DNA from: Conchocele bisecta
Lineage: Eukaryota > Mollusca > Bivalvia > Lucinida > Thyasiridae
Length of the DNA: 64,000 nucleotides
Reading direction: 5' to 3'
NCBI GenBank assembly: GCA_029237695.1
Contig: CM055266.1
Location: 12,975,805-13,039,804 of the forward strand
In this document: in pieces, positions 21,464 to 34,079 of the stretch
How the letters are laid out: each line of letters starts with the position of its first letter
Numbering within the stretch: position 1 is the stretch's first letter
Notes under the pieces: generated by a model
Databases searched by the model: none
What the model was told of the DNA's origin: nothing
Seen by the model: the letters and a program-made list of their open reading frames with translations, nothing else
Position numbers and translations under genes: made by a program

Positions 21464-23546
21464 ATCCAGCTTATATTGAGGCAAATCACACAGCCTTAAA
21501 ACATAGTGCTGGAGTATATACCATAGTATCGTATATTATTCATAAGTATATCACTATTAATCATTAGTTACAATATGTATGCATATAATTATTATTAAAA
21601 CAGTAGATGCTACCGCTGTTTCGCTATATGTGATATTTATAACAAAATATTTTTTTTATTCGTCCGCGTACGGATTTATGTCACACAAAGCGCCATTTTC
21701 AGTTCATATTTTGATCTGTGCATATGAACCGGACTAAGTTTAAACAACGCTCGATTCCGTCCAATTCAAATTTCTCTGCAGAATGTTCAGACTAACTACA
21801 TAAGTAATGCTGCTAAATAAGTGTTAACGGCTAGAACATGGTCATCACTAAAAGGAAGAAACCACAGTCGTATTATTTAAAAATAAGATTTACCCGAGAC
21901 CTTATGGGGGCCGGCATTAATCCAGTGTAAACAATAGACCGTGTGATCCCATTTCCTGAGTAGCCCCCGCTTAGTGAAACGGTGTGCTAATCTTGATATT
22001 ATGTTCCCCAATAATTGGAAACGGTTTGAATTTCTCGGTAAAAACTTCGAAAGTCATAAACAAATAACGATGTATATTTAACATTGGATACGCGTAAACG
22101 GTATTACTCTCTCATCGGATCGTCAGTTGTCGTCGATAGCGATTTAACGTACTGATCTGGTCTTAATTTATTGTCAACTTTCAACGCCATTTACAGAATA
22201 TATGGCTAATTTTGGAAATAAATAACGGCAAATTACGATGACGTCTGCTCTGAAATATCTGTCAACTTGCGGACGTAATTTAAGGAAATCGATTATATTT
22301 TAAGGCTACATCTGTGACTAATTACGAATTTATGTATGGTCTTTGGCTACACCTGACACATTACACAGATCTAGTTGTGAATACACGTCGCTTTGTGTGG
22401 AAAAAAATCGATAATGCGCAGTCGTGTGTGGCGAGGTTTTGATCTGATGACACCACACAGCTGTAAATGTTGACCCTTAGGCAATGTTTTGAAATTGACG
22501 TGTCGTTTTGATGTGTGCCGCAACACCTCACTGTCGGAGACATTGTGACAATTAACGATATACTCTCAATTATACACAGATCTATTAGACGGCTGGTTAT
22601 TTAAAAAAAAAGTATTTCAGTACACCTTCCTACACCTTCGCCGATATTGTTTTTAGAAAAGCAGTAATATTTTCCGTAAATGGTGTTGAAAAGTTGAACA
22701 AAATTCTATCACCGTATTTAGTTGTGCCGATATTGTTTTAAAAAAGTCAGTAATTTTTTTTTCCGTAAATGGTGTTAAAAATTGACACAAAATATATAGC
22801 CGCATTTCTCCGATATTCGTTTAGAAAATCACCAATATTTTCTGTATTTTCACAAAATTCAGCGCTCACTCGGAATTCAAATAAAATAATAATTTTGTAA
22901 ATAGACGCCGAAGGCTACTGTGTTTGCGGCCAGTGAATTCTGGTCGTGGTAGCCACATGCGCAGTTCGAACAGTGTTGTGATCAGATGGAGGACAATAAT
23001 TATTTCAAATTCATAAAAAAATGTTTGCTGTAAAACATTATATGGTATAGACAATACCTCAAACTTAAACAAACATATTTAATAGCTATTTTTATTAAAA
23101 TCATAAAATTGTGAAAATATTAAAATCACAAAAATAATATATATGGAGAAAAAAAATAATATACCAAGTCGAGGTTTGAACCCGCGACCCTTTCCGGAAT
23201 CGGTAATTAAATCATAGAAGTCGGCGATTATTGCGCCATTTACGATGATTACATTTATACACAAGTGCTACATGTATCAGTATTTGAACGTAATAATTAT
23301 TAAATTATTTGCAATTCCATCTACAACGATACCGTTACAGAGATACGCTATTGAAACAACATGTATTAGTACCCATACCATAACGAAGTAATGTATCATT
23401 GTATATCACAGGAGATAGATTAAAACTCTATATACTAATAAACAGAACAATCCGCTTGGCTCGTATGAAAATAGTTCGCGTGATATTGATTATCTCCCTT
23501 GCCGAAAGTGATTTATTAATTCCAAATAAGACGTGTTTGCGTAATG
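21464..23546. mobile_element. Dispersed repeat family A, copy 2
   Basis: It is collinear with 1-2,063 and extends about 80 bp further left. The left part (CAAATCACACAGCC and on) also matches copy 3 at 39,760. Differences from copy 1 include loss of much of the MEDNN frame and of the tRNA-like box A, and a small insertion near 22,345. The right edge is GTGTTTGCGTAATG. Confidence 0.8.
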
Positions 23547-23689
23547 ACCTGATCTGATGCCAGGTCCTCAAGACACCGGAGTCAGCGTAGTGTACCCCAT
23601 AACAGTGACAGGATTGATACCAATCATACCACTTTTTAATGGGATAACCGGATTCAACCACAGTGGAACCTCTCTAAGCCGGACACCAA

Positions 23690-24300
23690 TTTGTTGGGGG
23701 GACCTGGCCTCCTCAATAATTCAGTAATAAAGCACATTTTCTCATCCTCAAATTTGCTGAGAATGCAGGAAAATGCGTTTCACGCCTCTTATATTTCAAA
23801 AATTCCGGGAGAGCATGACCGCGGACCCCCTAGCAACATCGGGCCCTTTAGGCACTCAAGACTGGGCCCTGAGAATGCAGGAAATGGCGTTTCACGCCTC
23901 TTAGATTTCAAAAATTGCCGGGGGACATGCCCCCGACCCCAATAGGAACATCCACATCAGAATTGAATCAGGCCCGAAGGGCCCTCAAGACTTGGCCATG
24001 AGAATGCAAGAAATGGCGTTTCACGCCTCTTAGATTAAAACAAAAAACCGGAACCCCTAGCAACATCAGGCCCTTTGGGTCCTCAAGACTGGGCCCTGAG
24101 AATGCAGGAAATTGCGTTTCACGCCTTTTAGATTTCAAAAATTTACTGGTGAGCATGCCCCCCCGGAACCTCCTAGCAACATCGGGCCCTTTGGGCCCTC
24201 AAGACTGGACCCTGAGAATGCATGATACCCCCTAACAACATCGGGCCCTCAAGATTGGCCCCCACCCCCAATAATTTCCCGGTTCCGCCGGCTATGCCGT
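23690..24300. repeat. Degenerate minisatellite of about 115-130 bp
   Basis: About five units share ATCGGGCCCTTTGGGCC, CTCAAGACTGGGCCCTGAG, AATGCAGGAAATGGCGTTTC and ACGCCTCTTAGATTTCAAAA. They are GC-richer than the surroundings. Frames across it are artefacts. It may be the internal repeat of a larger transposon. Confidence 0.75.
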
Positions 24301-24340
24301 ACCTGGGCCACAAACTTGTATCACACGGCTGTGACCTCAA

Positions 24341-24827
24341 AGGTACATGCCCACTCGGTAGGCACAAACTGTTCTTTATATGAATTAAATAAGTGTATAA
24401 TTGTGTCACTATTCCACCAGTTCTAACATTTACGATTGCCCGCTATACATATATGTAATCATTTAGTAATATTTATTTTACTGATAGTGACGCGCGGTGG
24501 TCAGGCTATTTTCATATGCAAATGAATGAAAACAATTAATTATTTATACCAATTAAATGCGTCACCTGAAAAAATAACATGTTCGACAGATTATAAAGTA
24601 TGATCATTGCACATCAAACAATAAATGCAGAGAATAAATAGCAATGTCTGTTAACAATTTAAGGTAACACGGTTATCGCCCCTGATATCACTTATGATAT
24701 AAAATGCATAATCATGCCAATCAATACGTGGGGTAATCGTGACAGAATGTTTATTTTGCCAGAAAATGTCTCCGATGATTTCTCTGATATAAAGAACATT
24801 TTGTGCCTACTAAGTGGGCATGTACCT
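24341..24827. mobile_element. TTAA-family MITE, copy 1 (487 bp)
   Basis: The ends AGGTACATGCCCACT and AGTGGGCATGTACCT are inverted repeats that continue through GTAGGCACAAA. The right flank is TTAA and the left flank is the mutated TCAA. Three further copies lie at 32,928, 38,169 and 41,005. TTAA duplications are characteristic of piggyBac and Kolobok transposons. Confidence 0.75.
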
Positions 24828-24899
24828 TTAACTATATGTCTTAAAATGTGACAAGGGTATCGCTTTATTTTTGATCCAGTCATTCGTCGTTTTACAAGG

Positions 24900-26815
24900 G
24901 CACACACTAGCGCGAGAGCACTGATACAAATGAGTCCGTTGGCACAGATGGGGTGTAAGTGTGGTTTTTAATGTGGGAGGAAACAAGAGAACTCCGACCA
25001 CCATGCCATGTCGAATATGACGACGAACTCGGGCCGCATTGGTGAGAAACAGGGATCGACCCTCGCTGTGGCCCGGGATCCCTGGGACCCCTGTTTTGTA
25101 GGAGGAATACCTGAACTGTCAAGAAACTCCCATAGAACGTAATGTAAACAAGAGTACCGAAGGTCACAATATACGCCCGTCGAGGCAAGGTAAGTCAACA
25201 AGGGGAGATAACGCACTGAAAACCAACAGGTGTCTTCCTCTTGCCATGATAAACATGTGTGCGAAAATTAAAAATGGCCAAGGGGAGATCATCCGATAAA
25301 CTTTAACCAACAACTTTAACCCGGACACACGTACGTAAGGACGTACGCCAATGTGCCAACTATATCACGCTGTCCGCAAGCGGGCGCGACAAAAATGGCC
25401 GCCAAGGGGAGATAAGTAATCGAAAATCAATCCGGTTCTTCATCTTGCCGTGATAAATATGTACATGTATACTGGATTTTGTTACGATCCGTCAAATAGA
25501 ATAAACCGTCCTGTAGCTGGGTATATATATGTGTTACAAATGCATGGTCTATATTTTCCTGAAATGTTTCAGCAGCGCCTGGCTGTAGCATTTGCACAAC
25601 TACTGAACCACCGCCAGTCAACTTCGCATCACCATGTGGAATATCTGAGTACAGCTCCACCAAACTTTTAAAACAATTGTAAATGTCCGGGATATTAGTT
25701 CATAAGACGGTACCATTTTTGAGACAAGCTTCGAAGCCCGGTGTCATTATTTAAAGATAGGAAAAAGACTACACTGTACAAATTCGGAAACAATACTTCT
25801 GTAACCAAAAATCCACTCTTCCAACGTTTCGGCACAAGGTCCTTACATGCAGAAAACATCATAATCCTAAAACAAAACATCTTTCTCCACAAAGCTGGAA
25901 ATCCCGACTATACATGGTTGGCAATTTCCCAGGACGGCGAGACATACCGGGAAATATGTAGTAGTTAACCCCTGCCAACTGATTTTGAATGTGTCAGTTT
26001 TTGATTAGTTCATCTACGGGTAGAAATCCTGCCCATGCCACACCAGAAACTAAATTAATGCAAAATATCTGTAAATGTTAAGGCAAAAAAATGTGTAATA
26101 AATTCCATACCAAAAATTGTATACTAAAAGCTAATATTTTGAGACCCCCACCCCGCCCCCTCATTGCCACAGTAACATGTTATTAATTATACATGTAGTT
26201 GCATGTCTATTTTTGAAATAATCCGTGCTAAATGTTAATACGAGGTAAGTGTGTAGTTGTGTTTACAGCTACTAAGCAACCACATTGACCACACATTAGT
26301 TGGCACTTGACAATCTTTAATAATCACACACAGAATCTAATCCACATGACGAGTACCTTTGCCAGGCATGAAATAATTCTAGCCTTTCTTATTAAAGCTA
26401 CATGTAATATTTTCAAGTTGTTAATTCTTGAAATAACCATTAATGTTCTTAAATAGAGTCTATAGTTTAAATTAGCCTGAAAATTGTTAACAAAACATGA
26501 AAACAAAATATTTCAAAAACATATTTCCAGGGTTAATCATATTTCCTAGTACTTCCTACTTTTGATTGTATTTCTCAAGGCCAGGAAATATGGACCCTGT
26601 GATCATGACTTCATAAACAAATCTCACAGGAACATTATGTCACATATTGTTAATTTTAGCTGTTCATTTTATATTCATAACAGTGATAAAATGTACCCGA
26701 TATTTTATCAATTGAACCAACTCTATAATGTATTTTGTCAGTTCATCTAGGCTTGGATTGTCGAGAATATTGAGTTGTTGCTGTTGTTGAGTATTTTCAT
26801 GTATGCCTTGGGGCT
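24900..26815. other. No gene established; several unassigned short frames
   Basis: Frames of 70-80 codons overlap on both strands at 25,427-25,671, and one lies at 25,741-25,968 on the plus strand. None shows a domain, splice context or start that I can defend. A line of C-rich sequence lies near 26,145-26,162. Confidence 0.4.
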
Positions 26816-26819
26816 GATA

Positions 26820-27420
26820 AGTATTCTGTTTTTGGAGGCCATCTTGGATATGTATATGCCGCCTGTGGTTAAATTTGAGACAATTCCACATTTGAAAAAT
26901 AGTGTGCCTCTCTACAGCAGCAATTTTATTGTCGTCATATATGAGTTTTCTCAAGTCTGAAAACAATAATGTATGGTTCTTTACAAGTACACCACATTTC
27001 AAGCCTTAATCAGAAAAAGAACATGTTGTAATATTATTTTATCCTTTATACATATAATTACCAGCGGCCATCTTGGATTTTTGGTTCCCATTGGTACAAA
27101 CTAAGACTTTAGAATAATTTTTAAAATAATGTATCTGTGATTGTCAACAATTCTACTCATTTTCAAGTTCTTATCTCAGTGGAAAATATTTTTTAAAAAC
27201 ATTCTGCTTAGGACATTAAAATTGTGATGTTTTTGGCAACCATTTTGAATGTCCGTGTGTCCATGAGCCATATCTTATTTTTTTGTATATTTTATGACCA
27301 TCAATGTGTGTTTCCCTGCAACCTGAAAAGTGTGATTTTGGCGGCCATTTTGGATTTCTGGGTCGTCATGGGCAAAATCGGAGATGGCTCCATACCTGAA
27401 AAAGATCAGTTTGTGGTTAT
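26820..27420 (+). repeat. GGCCATCTTGGATTT repeat, second locus
   Basis: GGAGGCCATCTTGGATATG, GCGGCCATCTTGGATTTTTG, GGCAACCATTTTGAATGTC and GGCGGCCATTTTGGATTTCT recur roughly every 120-240 bp, each followed by similar AT-rich text. Related to 19,845-20,170. Confidence 0.55.
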
Positions 27421-27703
27421 TTACAACTCCACCAAAGTTCATTCTTGTATCACAAAGTGAACAATTCGGCCTCTATTTGGAGCTAAGAACCTGGGATAAT
27501 ACTATTTGTCTTCGGGGACACCCCTTGACATAACTGGTCCGTGTGCCCTCTTCTTCGAACACCTCTCAGAGAGGTTTAACCCATTTCGAGTCAGTAGGAC
27601 AGATCTAAACCGGTCCACCCTTTTATTTTTAATCGTTTTTTATTTTTACTCTGTTCCGAGTCAGTGAAAAATATTTAAACCGGGCACCCAAAAAATAATT
27701 TTT

Positions 27704-27994
27704 TAAGTAAAATATATTTCTACGAATGAAATTCCATATTACATTATGCCATATAGATCTACTGGTCTTAAAACCGCAACAAAAGAGAGATAACTATTGC
27801 CTTACAACCTACTCCCGGGAGTTACTTCCATTAGGCTACTGCCAGGTGGCACCCCTAGCTACCTAGCCAGACATGCGCAGACCGTCCGATAGCCATCTTG
27901 AACAAGCCGTGTGTCAAAGCCCATTCAAGCGGGGTGGGAGGTGGACCTTCCTAATGTAATTTGGAATTTCATTCGTAGAAATATATTTCACTTA
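27704..27994. repeat. Fold-back pair with ~33-bp arms
   Basis: AAGTAAAATATATTTCTACG followed by AATGAAATTCCA (27,704-27,737) is inverted at 27,960-27,994. CCATATTACATTATGCCAT follows the left arm and occurs again, same orientation, at 28,021. The ~220-bp spacer is unrelated text. Confidence 0.5.
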
Positions 27995-28429
27995 AACAAT
28001 TATTTTCTACTTCATTCATTCCATATTACATTATGCCATCAGAATTTGTCAGACTGGTGGGAGGTTAAAAGAAACCTCTTCAGAACTTGTTGGGTGTCAA
28101 ACTCACCAGTACGGTAGTTCCGAGATGCTTCCGACTCTCATCAACAGTACATCTCAGCATTCCGAGGCACGGAGTAATATCTTATACAAACTAGTCAGGG
28201 GGACAGTTTATAATAGACGCTCGGTAGATGGTGTACAAAAATGGTAAGATATTACCTAAATGAGTGTATTACAATAAGACTACCGCGACCATAGGATACT
28301 TTCCGTAGTCACGAGTAAGACTGCCGACAACCGTCGAACAGATGACATACACTAGCGGTGTATGTAAACAAAACAAGTAATACTGCACAACATCCAAGCT
28401 CTCTGTTCCTAATGAGCGAACACCTTCTA

Positions 28430-29089
28430 CCTGACCACGTTCTGGGCTGCTACCAGTGTTCCCAGAGCTAATACCTCGTCCATCTGTCTAGACAGTGATC
28501 GAAGGTAAAAGTTAGAAAAGGTTTGTGAGAATATCAATAGGCAGCTCTCATGATATCCGGTAGAGGAACATTCCGAGAGGATGCGGGAGAAGACGAGATC
28601 GCTCTAACCTCATGAGCTATAATCTTCATGAATGATATATCTCTATTGGTTAGCTCCTGATATGATCTAGCAATACCTATCTAGATCCATCTCGAAATTG
28701 AGTCCTTTGAAACGTCCTGATTGCCCACGGATGGTATAAACAGTCATTTCCGATCCGCTCTTGTTCGTTGCTGCCCTCATATAGAACCACAATGATCTAA
28801 CTGGGCACAGTAACCTATCATTATCCTGCGGACCAACTATTGAAGTGAGGCAAGGAATATGGATAGCTAATGGGGTCAATGACGGAAACTGGTTTTTAGC
28901 CAGAAAGCCAGTTTGAGGAAGGAGGGTAACTAAGCCATCATTTTGATTAAAACGAATATGGCCCTTTTCCACCGATAATGCTTGAATCTCACTGACTCTT
29001 CTGGCCGAGACCATCGTTGACAACGACGACTGAATTGCGATTTCTGTTTCACTTTTCACTGTCGTGGGTGAGACAAAAAAGTAGGTCAT
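28430..29089 (-). pseudogene. DIRS-type tyrosine recombinase, C-terminal part
   Basis: The minus frame 29,089-28,667 holds SARRVSEIQALSVEKGHIRF, then VTLLPQTGFLAKNQFPSL and DRLLCPVRSLWFYMR, matching the recombinase of DIRS retrotransposons, including the first catalytic Arg (SARRVSE). After a frameshift near 28,720 it continues with SRWI, a stop, then IAHEVRA, which is the HxxR pair. A TGA and another shift follow, then FYLRSL with the nucleophilic Tyr, and the end VAAQNVVR before a TAG near 28,432. The enzyme would integrate circular DIRS DNA. It is broken by at least two shifts and two stops. Its 5' end is cut where a different repeat starts near 29,050. Confidence 0.78.
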
Positions 29090-29330
29090 GGTCCCTTGAA
29101 TGACCCAGGGTGGTTAGGTATCAATGTAAGGAAGCAACTGATAAAGTTTGGAGAACATCCTACTAACACATCAGGAGATGTACAAAATTGTGACGGATGT
29201 ACCTGCATTTCGCGAAAGTATGTCAATGTCACCTAAATTACCTGGTTATATATCAATGTAAGGAAGCTATTGATGAAGGTTGGCAAACTCCGATTTGGTG
29301 GCCTATAGCTGTATATAAATCCTATGAAAG
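29050..29330 (+). repeat. Fragment of the GGTTAGGTATCAATGTAAGG repeat
   Basis: GACCCAGGGTGGTTAGG and ATCAATGTAAGGAAGC occur twice here, and the family forms a longer array at 34,080-34,930. It abuts the recombinase pseudogene. Confidence 0.6.
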
Positions 29331-29515
29331 TTAGAAAAAGGTTGTGGGTCCTGTTCCATCGCCGGGAATCACTATTTCGTACCTTAGGCTAATTACCAAT
29401 TAATTAACAACAAAAAATATAATAAAATTACATCAACAGATGCATCGAAATATCTGATTACGTCACCATATAACAAAATATAAGTAATTAACCCCAAAGA
29501 CTTTTTTGTTTCAAA

Positions 29516-30094
29516 CATATATGTGGCTGTGACTGGATAAATGGGGCTTATGAGTTTTGTGACCAGTGTATATCCAGATCAGCCTGTGCATCCGCACAGT
29601 CTGATCAGGATCTGGACTGTTCGTCATTCCATTAATGAAACACCCGTCATGCGTCTAACAAGCAATATATAGAGTTTATTCAACCACCATTTTGAAATAC
29701 CGGATTTACATTCAAAGAAGATAAAGAAACGAGCGAGTGCGGAGAAAATGTTTCTGTGTCGGATTTAAATCTGGTATTTCAAAATGTAAGTGGAAAACAT
29801 TGTATTGTATATTACATGCTTTTCGAAAAATGTGAAATTTTCTCTTAGACCAGCTTATAAAGTCAACATTGACAATTTTGACGTTAGCGTATGAATATAA
29901 TTGTTTCCTTGCCGGAAATGACGTTTCGCTAATGTCTAGGAGGACATATTTCCTTCAAGGAAATAAATCCTACCAGAAATACGGTAAATCACTCGGTAAC
30001 ATGTAATACAGACTACAGGAGTGTTCTATTTGACCAGGGGCTACACTGGCCACAAATCGACTAAGCCCCATTTCTCCAGTCACAGTTACATATG
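29516..30094. mobile_element. Fold-back element of family G with nested hairpin
   Basis: Arms of about 55-60 bp (GTGGCTGTGACTGG, AAATGGGGCTTATG, TTTTGTGACCAGTGTA) at 29,516-29,575 are inverted at 30,038-30,094. Inside, a ~100-bp insert has 21-bp inverted ends (CATTTTGAAATACCGGATTTA style, 29,688-29,708 against 29,766-29,786, 20 of 21 matching). Confidence 0.6.
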
Positions 30095-32927
30095 TACGTC
30101 ACGATATGAGTAGATTGATAATGCTAATTCTCTACCTGTATAGTTGTATTGCCAAATAATGTAGATCCAGATGAGCCTGCTCTTAGTTCTGACAACAAAA
30201 ATATCCCCTTTTAATAAATGGACTAGTCTGAAAAACATTTTGTGGCGATTGGATTGGTCCGGAAACTAACATATAAAAATCCATTCCAATTTCCAGTTAC
30301 TTAAAGGATTAAATTATAACATTCAATTTATTTTACCTCAAGTTATGACCCAGCTTTTTCATCAAAACAAATTTAAAATATGCAAACAAATGCCCAAATA
30401 TATATGTGAATATACAACAATGTGTACGAAATGACCAAACATTATGGTCGATTCGTACCTATATTTACGAAATTACCGGTACCGGAAAACATGCGCCTAT
30501 GGTTGTGATTTGACCGAACACGGTACGAAATGGTATGGGTGCGAAATGATCCGGGGGAGATATTTCTGAATTCCAATATTTATTTTATTTACAAAATGCT
30601 TCCGAAATGCGCTATGTGTAATACGTCATCAAGTTGTGTACAAACAGTTGTGTATTGGGGTTACTAACATTACTACAGAGAAATTACCGGAGCGAATCGG
30701 GATTGGTCACGGAGTTATCCAGCGGCTTTCGGAAAATATCTCGGGGTACTGAAACACGCACCTGCAGTTTGTTGATCAACAAATGTTGATATTTTTATCG
30801 GCTACAAAGTCATGTTTGTACCAAAATGAATGCGCTCAGTTTGGAAGAGTGACTAAATAGAAAGGCGTTTGTTTTATTTATGTGAAAACCCAATAGCAGA
30901 CCATTTTCGGCGTCCTGGCCCGTATAGTGCCTTTAACGAATTCTACTCGTTTATGTCGGGATGACGTAAGGTAATATCTGTAACGTCATGACGTCGTGCC
31001 GTTTGCGCCATATTTCTATGACTGATCGCAACGAGCCGTCTCATCGAGGACCCCCTTTTCTGCTTAATAGAGCAGTCTTAATCTTAACAAGGAACCCTCT
31101 ATGTCAGTTACTGAGGGGTGAAAGGGAAAACATAACTTCTACGTTCTGCATGTAAATTATGAATAAAATATCCCGCAATCAATTCAATTACACTGTGGTG
31201 TACAGTGCGTGTTTAACGGTTAGTTTAATATAGGCAAAACATCAACAGAGTGTGATAAGATAAGATTTATTTACGTCGCATGTTACAACAAATGAACTTA
31301 AGCCCTGAAGAGCTTTTCAATCGACATTAAATACACTATATAGATGTACATGTAATATATAAACATATACATGAGTGTGTAAAGGCCACAATAATTTATT
31401 GCATATACCAATCGGCTTCCGATATCATAGTAACAAGTAAGTATAAGCTATTGTTCATATGTTGGATCGGTGCTACATGAGTGAGTTATTTGATCAGAAC
31501 CTACACTGGTCACAAATCCCATAAGTCCCATTTCTCCAGTCACAGTCACATATATGGCACCGCTGGTTGTCCCATTACAGACAAGCGGGTGGGTGAGTGT
31601 GTATGTATTGGTTATTGATGGCTGTTATTGCAGAAATGGAGGTTATATGTTGTGTGCTTCGTGTAGCAAATAGCACGCACATGTAGCCTGATAACGATAT
31701 ATATTGCTTGTTAGAAGCATGGCGGGTGCGAATGCCAATATAGATCTGGATCTACACTGGTCGCAAAACCCATACTTCCCATTCCTCCAGTCACAGCCAC
31801 ATAAGATTTGTATGTGGCTATATGCAGAGATCTGTAGCAACTGTAGGAGCTCACGATCGTTGGGCGGCGGAACGAGTGGCATATATTCACTTATCAAATA
31901 ACAGATTTATTATATAGTTACGTATCTCACTTGCAAGGAATATACTCCTCACACCAATGTACATCTGACAACTGTGCACAAGTTGATATATTTACATTTA
32001 AAAAGGCTTGAACTGTGCACCTCATAAGTATGTGCATTTCGGTATCCATAGTAACGAGGTACCGGTACCACCCAACAATACCTTGACAAATATTTTGTTC
32101 TGCACTAGTATAGTAGAAACTATAGTATATCACCAGCAAATTCCGTTGAATGTTTCTAGAGACCTATTAAAAGTTTCTATTATTTTAGATACGGGTGACA
32201 CACGCGAGTGGTTGCCGATACACCCAGTGTATTGTATGTACATGGCTGAGAGAGAGGCCCCTCGAATCACGCATGCGTGGTTGCTCATACACCCCGTGTA
32301 TTGTATAATGGAAACGCCCATTCAACATATTGCGTTTACATCCCAGTAAATTACATTAGCCCTACGTGAGATCGCGCGAAGTTGTTGATTGGGTAAAGTT
32401 TGTTTGACGTGATTAATCTACACGACATTATCAATACCGGCACGCTATTGATCGTCAACGACAGAACTTGCAATGTAAATACATCGTGGCCAAATATTAT
32501 AAAATCGATGATGTGGTTCATACGTTATTGAATAAACAAACTAAACGTTACCGAATTTGCCTGACAAACTATGTGAACATACGTCCTCAGTGACCTTCAC
32601 ATTGGACGCTCGGACGTGGGCCTTATGCAAAACACAGCACCACCCTTAGACACACATACATGTGGCCAACTATTATCATAATCGGTGAAGCGGTTTATAA
32701 GTTATTGAAAAAAAAGAAAGGTGTTACTAACGTAAGCACGAACGCATGTACGCACGCATGCACGTATGTACATGGACTAACTGTATATCCCCTCTTGCAT
32801 ACGGCGAGGGGGTAATCAGTAATAAAGCTATGGGCTATTGCTTCGGACTCCACGTACTCTAAACAAACCACATGTTTCAATAATATAGTAAACGCAACAG
32901 CACATTACTTTATTAGTGTAGTTCCTT
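30095..32927. other. No gene recognised; scattered repeat fragments
   Basis: Inverted family G fragments lie at about 31,497-31,555 and 31,750-31,803. GATAAGATAAGATTTATT at 31,257 resembles a LINE tail read backwards. ATACACCCAGTGTATTGTAT and ATACACCCCGTGTATTGTAT at 32,218 and 32,288 form a two-unit tandem repeat. No coding domain was seen. Confidence 0.5.
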
Positions 32928-33209
32928 AAAATGTTAACGGACATTACTATTTATTCTCTGTATTTATTTTTGTATGTGTATTTTTTCAGGTGACGCATTT
33001 AATTAGTATAAATAACTGAACAATATCATTCCTCATTTGCATATGACAATAGCCTGATACCACCGCGAGTCACTATCAGTAAAATAACTATTATTTTTAT
33101 ATCTGTATAGCGAGCACTCGTAATTTTTAGAACTGGTGGAATAGTGACACAATAATACACTTTCATTCCTATAAAGAAGACGTTATGCCTAATGAGTGGG
33201 CATGTACCT
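32928..33209. mobile_element. TTAA-family MITE, copy 2 (left end missing)
   Basis: Shares GTTAACGGACATTACTATTT, AGGTGACGCATTTAATTAG and the right end GAGTGGGCATGTACCT followed by TTAA with the other copies. The left half is absent. Confidence 0.65.
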
Positions 33210-33581
33210 TTAATACAAAGTTATGCACTATCACGTCATACATACACGTGAGCATAACGAAGTGCATGTCTGTTACACGGTTACTGTAATTACTGTGGTT
33301 ATTGTAAAGAAGGAAGTACAGTACAGTTGTCCTAATATATATCCTGCATAAGACCAGGAAGAGTAGTGTTATCTATATAGCGCGATTACACTACTAGCTT
33401 TAGTTCTGGCGGTATATAGCGAGGTAGATGGACTGGATTTGAACGTTGTTTATATTGACATAGATCAACTGGATTTGAAGTGTGGTTAAACAAGGGGATA
33501 CTGACCATTGGACTTATTGGACGTTGATCACGGCTGCAATTTCTACACGTGTGAACATTTTGGCATTTTCATAAATACCCT

Positions 33582-33657
33582 AACACGAAAGTTAAGTCTG
33601 TAACGCAGCGCGAGTTACAGTAAGTCGCTCTGCGTTACAGACAGAACTTTCGTGTTA
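33582..33657. repeat. Near-perfect palindrome, about 75 bp
   Basis: TAACACGAAAGTTAAGTCTG followed by TAACGCAG at the left mirrors CTGCGTTACAGACAG then AACTTTCGTGTTA at the right, with a short AGTTACAGTAAG centre. ATACCC occurs on both sides and may be a target duplication. It could be a minimal MITE or a hairpin RNA source. Confidence 0.55.
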
Positions 33658-34079
33658 ATAATACCCGTGATCCTTCTATTGAGTTTCGTATCAGAAAATG
33701 CTAGGTGTTTGTACTGTGAAATGTGACAGACCTTGACACAAAGGACCTAGTGCAATAACACCGTACTTTCGATTGCCAGAAGTCAAACAACGTTAATATC
33801 GAAAATGTAAATCAATGGCGATAAACCAAATGGACTTGAAATGTACCATCATTATTAACTCGATTTAAAACGTTATATCAGGTGTATAAAAGTAAACCAG
33901 CTTTCTGAAAACATAACTGTGCACATGAATTCAGTATCAACTCATGCTTTTATCTGTGATATCTAACTGTTTCAACTATATATTTTCAGAATTGCCACTT
34001 TTTGCGTTAGTATAACAACTCAATGTTCAAAAATGAAAATCACGGAATTCATTGAATACTAACACAAGGCGATCGCCGG

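Noticed and set aside
24907..25216. Overlapping 93- and 82-codon minus frames
   Set aside because: No motif, and the two frames overlap each other; nothing supports coding.
26664..27002. 112-codon minus frame with a glutamine run
   Set aside because: It lies antisense to the GGCCATCTTGGATTT repeat and shows no domain.
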